DNA from: Muribaculaceae bacterium
Lineage (GTDB): Bacteria > Bacteroidota > Bacteroidia > Bacteroidales > Muribaculaceae
Assembly: GCA_017962285.1 (NCBI GenBank)
Contig: JAGCVR010000151.1
Location: forward strand, 1 to 7,305
DNA length: 7,305 nucleotides
Direction: 5' to 3'
How positions within the stretch are numbered: position 1 is the first letter of the stretch; each line of letters starts with the position of its first letter. Made by a program: the position numbers and the translations under genes. This document shows, piece by piece, positions 6,023 through 7,305 of the stretch. The notes below the pieces were generated by a model that was given only the letters and a program-made list of their open reading frames with translations, did not search any database and was not told the origin of the DNA.

Positions 6023-7066
6023 ATGGCGGAGAAAAAGAACGAAACGACATATTTCAGTTTGCTTAAGGAAGTGGAGGCGGGGAACCTTCGCCCTGTGTAT
6101 GTGCTTCATGGCGAGGAACCGTATTATATCGACAAACTGTCGGATGCGATAGTTGATGCGGCATTGACCGAGGACGAACGTGACTTTAATCTCACTATCG
6201 CTTACGGCAACGAGGCCGACGTGAAGGCTCTTGTGGCGCAATGCAATAGTTTCCCGGTTATGGCAGCGCGTCAGGTGGTCCTGCTTCGCGAAGCCCAGAA
6301 TGTTGGCAAGGGAGGCAATAGTAGCAATCTGGACTACTTTTCACACTACATCTCCCGTCCGTTGGAAAGCACGGTTCTTGTTGTCTGTCACAAGCATGGA
6401 ACTATCGCAGCGCGCAGTGAACTGATGACCGCAGTGAAAGGCAGTGAGGGATGTGTGGCTGTGGAATCAAAGAAGGTGACCGAATGGAACGTGCGCGGTG
6501 TCATCAATGACTACGTGAAATCTATTGGCTGCACTATCGATGAAAAGTCGCTGATAATGCTCCGCGATTCCGTGGGAACGGATTTATCGCGTTTGTTCGG
6601 AGAAATTGACAAACTGCGGCTGCTTGTTGGCGAGAAGGGCAGTATTACGCCAGAATTAATTGAGAAAAACATTGGCATCAGCAAGGACTATAACAATTTT
6701 GAACTTGAGGATGCGCTGATAAGGAAGGATGCGGCAAAGGCATTCAAGATTGTGGACTATTTCGAGAAAAATCCAAAGAATAATCCGGCAATCGTTACTG
6801 TGGCTATGATGTTCGGCTTTTTCTCAAACTTATTGGTGGGCTGCACACTTCGCGACAAATCACAGCAGGGACTTGTGGCAGAACTTAAAGTCAGTCCGTT
6901 CAGGGCAAAGAAGATGGTGGAGGCGATGGGACGCTACAAGACCGCATCGTGTGTGAACATAATTAGTTATCTGCGCGAATGTGACGCAAAAATGAAAGGC
7001 ATTAATTCGCGTCAGGACTCGTATGCGCTGCTGAAGGAACTTATTTACAAAGTCCTTCACTCTTAA
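6023..7066 (+). CDS. holA: DNA polymerase III subunit delta (clamp loader)
   Basis: 347 residues, near the family's usual length of about 340. HolA is the wrench of the clamp-loader complex, opening the beta sliding clamp so it can be placed on primed DNA. It is essential for replication and works in the cytoplasm with the tau/gamma and delta-prime subunits. Seen: an N-terminal AAA+-like domain with RPVYVLHGEEPYYIDKL (23-39), NSFPVMAARQVVLLREAQ (75-92; the SFP/R region carries the family's clamp-contact segment), and VTEWNVRGVINDYV (152-165). A middle helical domain has VGTDLSRLFGEIDKL (184-198) and ITPELIEKNIGISKDYNNFELEDAL (208 onward), followed by the C-terminal collar domain to 347. As usual for delta there is no Walker A motif. 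The ATG at 6023 fits the family start; an out-of-frame ATG at 6018 is ignored. The gap to the preceding LRR gene is only 30 bases, so it may be transcribed from that promoter; a weak TAGATTTT at 6001-6008 is the only local candidate. Stop TAA. Confidence 0.95.
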   Translation: MAEKKNETTYFSLLKEVEAGNLRPVYVLHGEEPYYIDKLSDAIVDAALTEDERDFNLTIAYGNEADVKALVAQCNSFPVMAARQVVLLREAQNVGKGGNSSNLDYFSHYISRPLESTVLVVCHKHGTIAARSELMTAVKGSEGCVAVESKKVTEWNVRGVINDYVKSIGCTIDEKSLIMLRDSVGTDLSRLFGEIDKLRLLVGEKGSITPELIEKNIGISKDYNNFELEDALIRKDAAKAFKIVDYFEKNPKNNPAIVTVAMMFGFFSNLLVGCTLRDKSQQGLVAELKVSPFRAKKMVEAMGRYKTASCVNIISYLRECDAKMKGINSRQDSYALLKELIYKVLHS

Positions 7067-7077
7067 TGACGAAGCTG

Positions 7078-7305
7078 CTATTTAATCCTGAAGAAATACC
7101 CAAGCGAAACGTTGATGCTCATCCCCGAAGATGATGAGAATTCATTTGTGGCATGATTGCCAAACACATCGTGCAGCCCGTAATAGAATCGTCCCTCAAG
7201 TAATATGGACTGGCGATTAGCTGCAAAACTTTCCATCCCGACGCCGGCTGTGATGCCATCATCGAATTTGTGTTTAACGGGAAGGTTAAACTGGTCGGTA
7301 CTGCG
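7078..7305 (-). CDS. Outer-membrane beta-barrel protein (PorT-like family), C-terminal 75 residues (cut by window edge)
   Basis: The minus strand is open from the right edge to a TAG at 7080-7078. The 75 visible residues alternate polar and hydrophobic positions as in transmembrane beta strands: GITAGVGMESF (17-27), SILLEGRFYYGLHDV (33-47) and MSINVSLGYFFRIK (62-75). A final strand ending in GYFF plus a basic residue is typical of Bacteroidetes OMP_b-brl / PorT-like proteins of about 180-250 residues, whose function is usually unknown. The start and signal peptide lie beyond the window. It converges on holA with 11 bases between stop codons and no obvious terminator hairpin. The family is inferred from strand pattern and ending, not from a specific motif, so other small barrels remain possible. 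Its TAG stop shows that this codon is used for normal termination here. Confidence 0.7.
   Translation of the reverse strand, partial: RSTDQFNLPVKHKFDDGITAGVGMESFAANRQSILLEGRFYYGLHDVFGNHATNEFSSSSGMSINVSLGYFFRIK

Noticed and set aside
5270..6241. Long minus-strand open frame (323 codons) spanning the end of the LRR gene and the start of holA
   Set aside because: It overlaps two well-supported genes on the other strand, crosses their boundary, and shows no recognisable domain or promoter.
7067..7077. Bidirectional terminator between holA and the barrel gene
   Set aside because: The 11-base gap and its flanks show no stem-loop with a U-run.

Overview
The window looks like a chromosomal segment from a Bacteroidales bacterium (Bacteroides, Prevotella or Muribaculaceae type). 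The grounds are promoter motifs of the TTTG / TAnnTTTG kind, weak Shine-Dalgarno sequences, a BspA-type leucine-rich-repeat surface protein with a C-terminal dockerin-like module, a PorT-like outer-membrane barrel, and the carboxyspermidine decarboxylase NspC. The genus cannot be fixed from this sequence alone.

Layout: positions 1-3177 read on the minus strand as a compact run. In transcription order it holds a small solo PD-(D/E)XK nuclease-like protein (HsdR N-terminal type, 152 aa from the preferred start at 3153), a UvrD/PcrA superfamily 1 helicase with a TTG start at 2678, and the 5' part of nspC, which runs off the left edge. Gaps between these genes are 16 and 3 bases, so one operon is likely. 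About 200 bases of divergent regulatory sequence follow. On the plus strand lie an 879-residue secreted LRR/dockerin protein (3353-5992) and, 30 bases later, holA (DNA polymerase III delta, 6023-7066). A convergent minus-strand gene, the C-terminal end of an outer-membrane beta-barrel protein, begins 11 bases beyond holA and is cut by the right edge.

The most striking observation is that the helicase is split by a single in-frame TAG at 1998-2000. The frame is continuous on both sides and every other helicase motif is intact. The stop falls on the Walker B glutamate (expected LVDEYQDTN, observed LVD-stop-YQDTN), so one G-to-T change on the coding strand explains it. Another gene in the window ends naturally at TAG, which argues against reassignment of this codon. 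The gene is therefore either a fresh nonsense mutant, a strain polymorphism, or a sequence error.

Secondary points are a perfect Bacteroidetes-type promoter that decides the start of the nuclease-like gene, a leader hairpin plus a seven-codon upstream ORF ahead of the LRR gene, and the duplicated modular build of that protein. I saw no RNA gene, CRISPR array, insertion sequence or attachment site, and no stretch over 300 bases lacks a gene.
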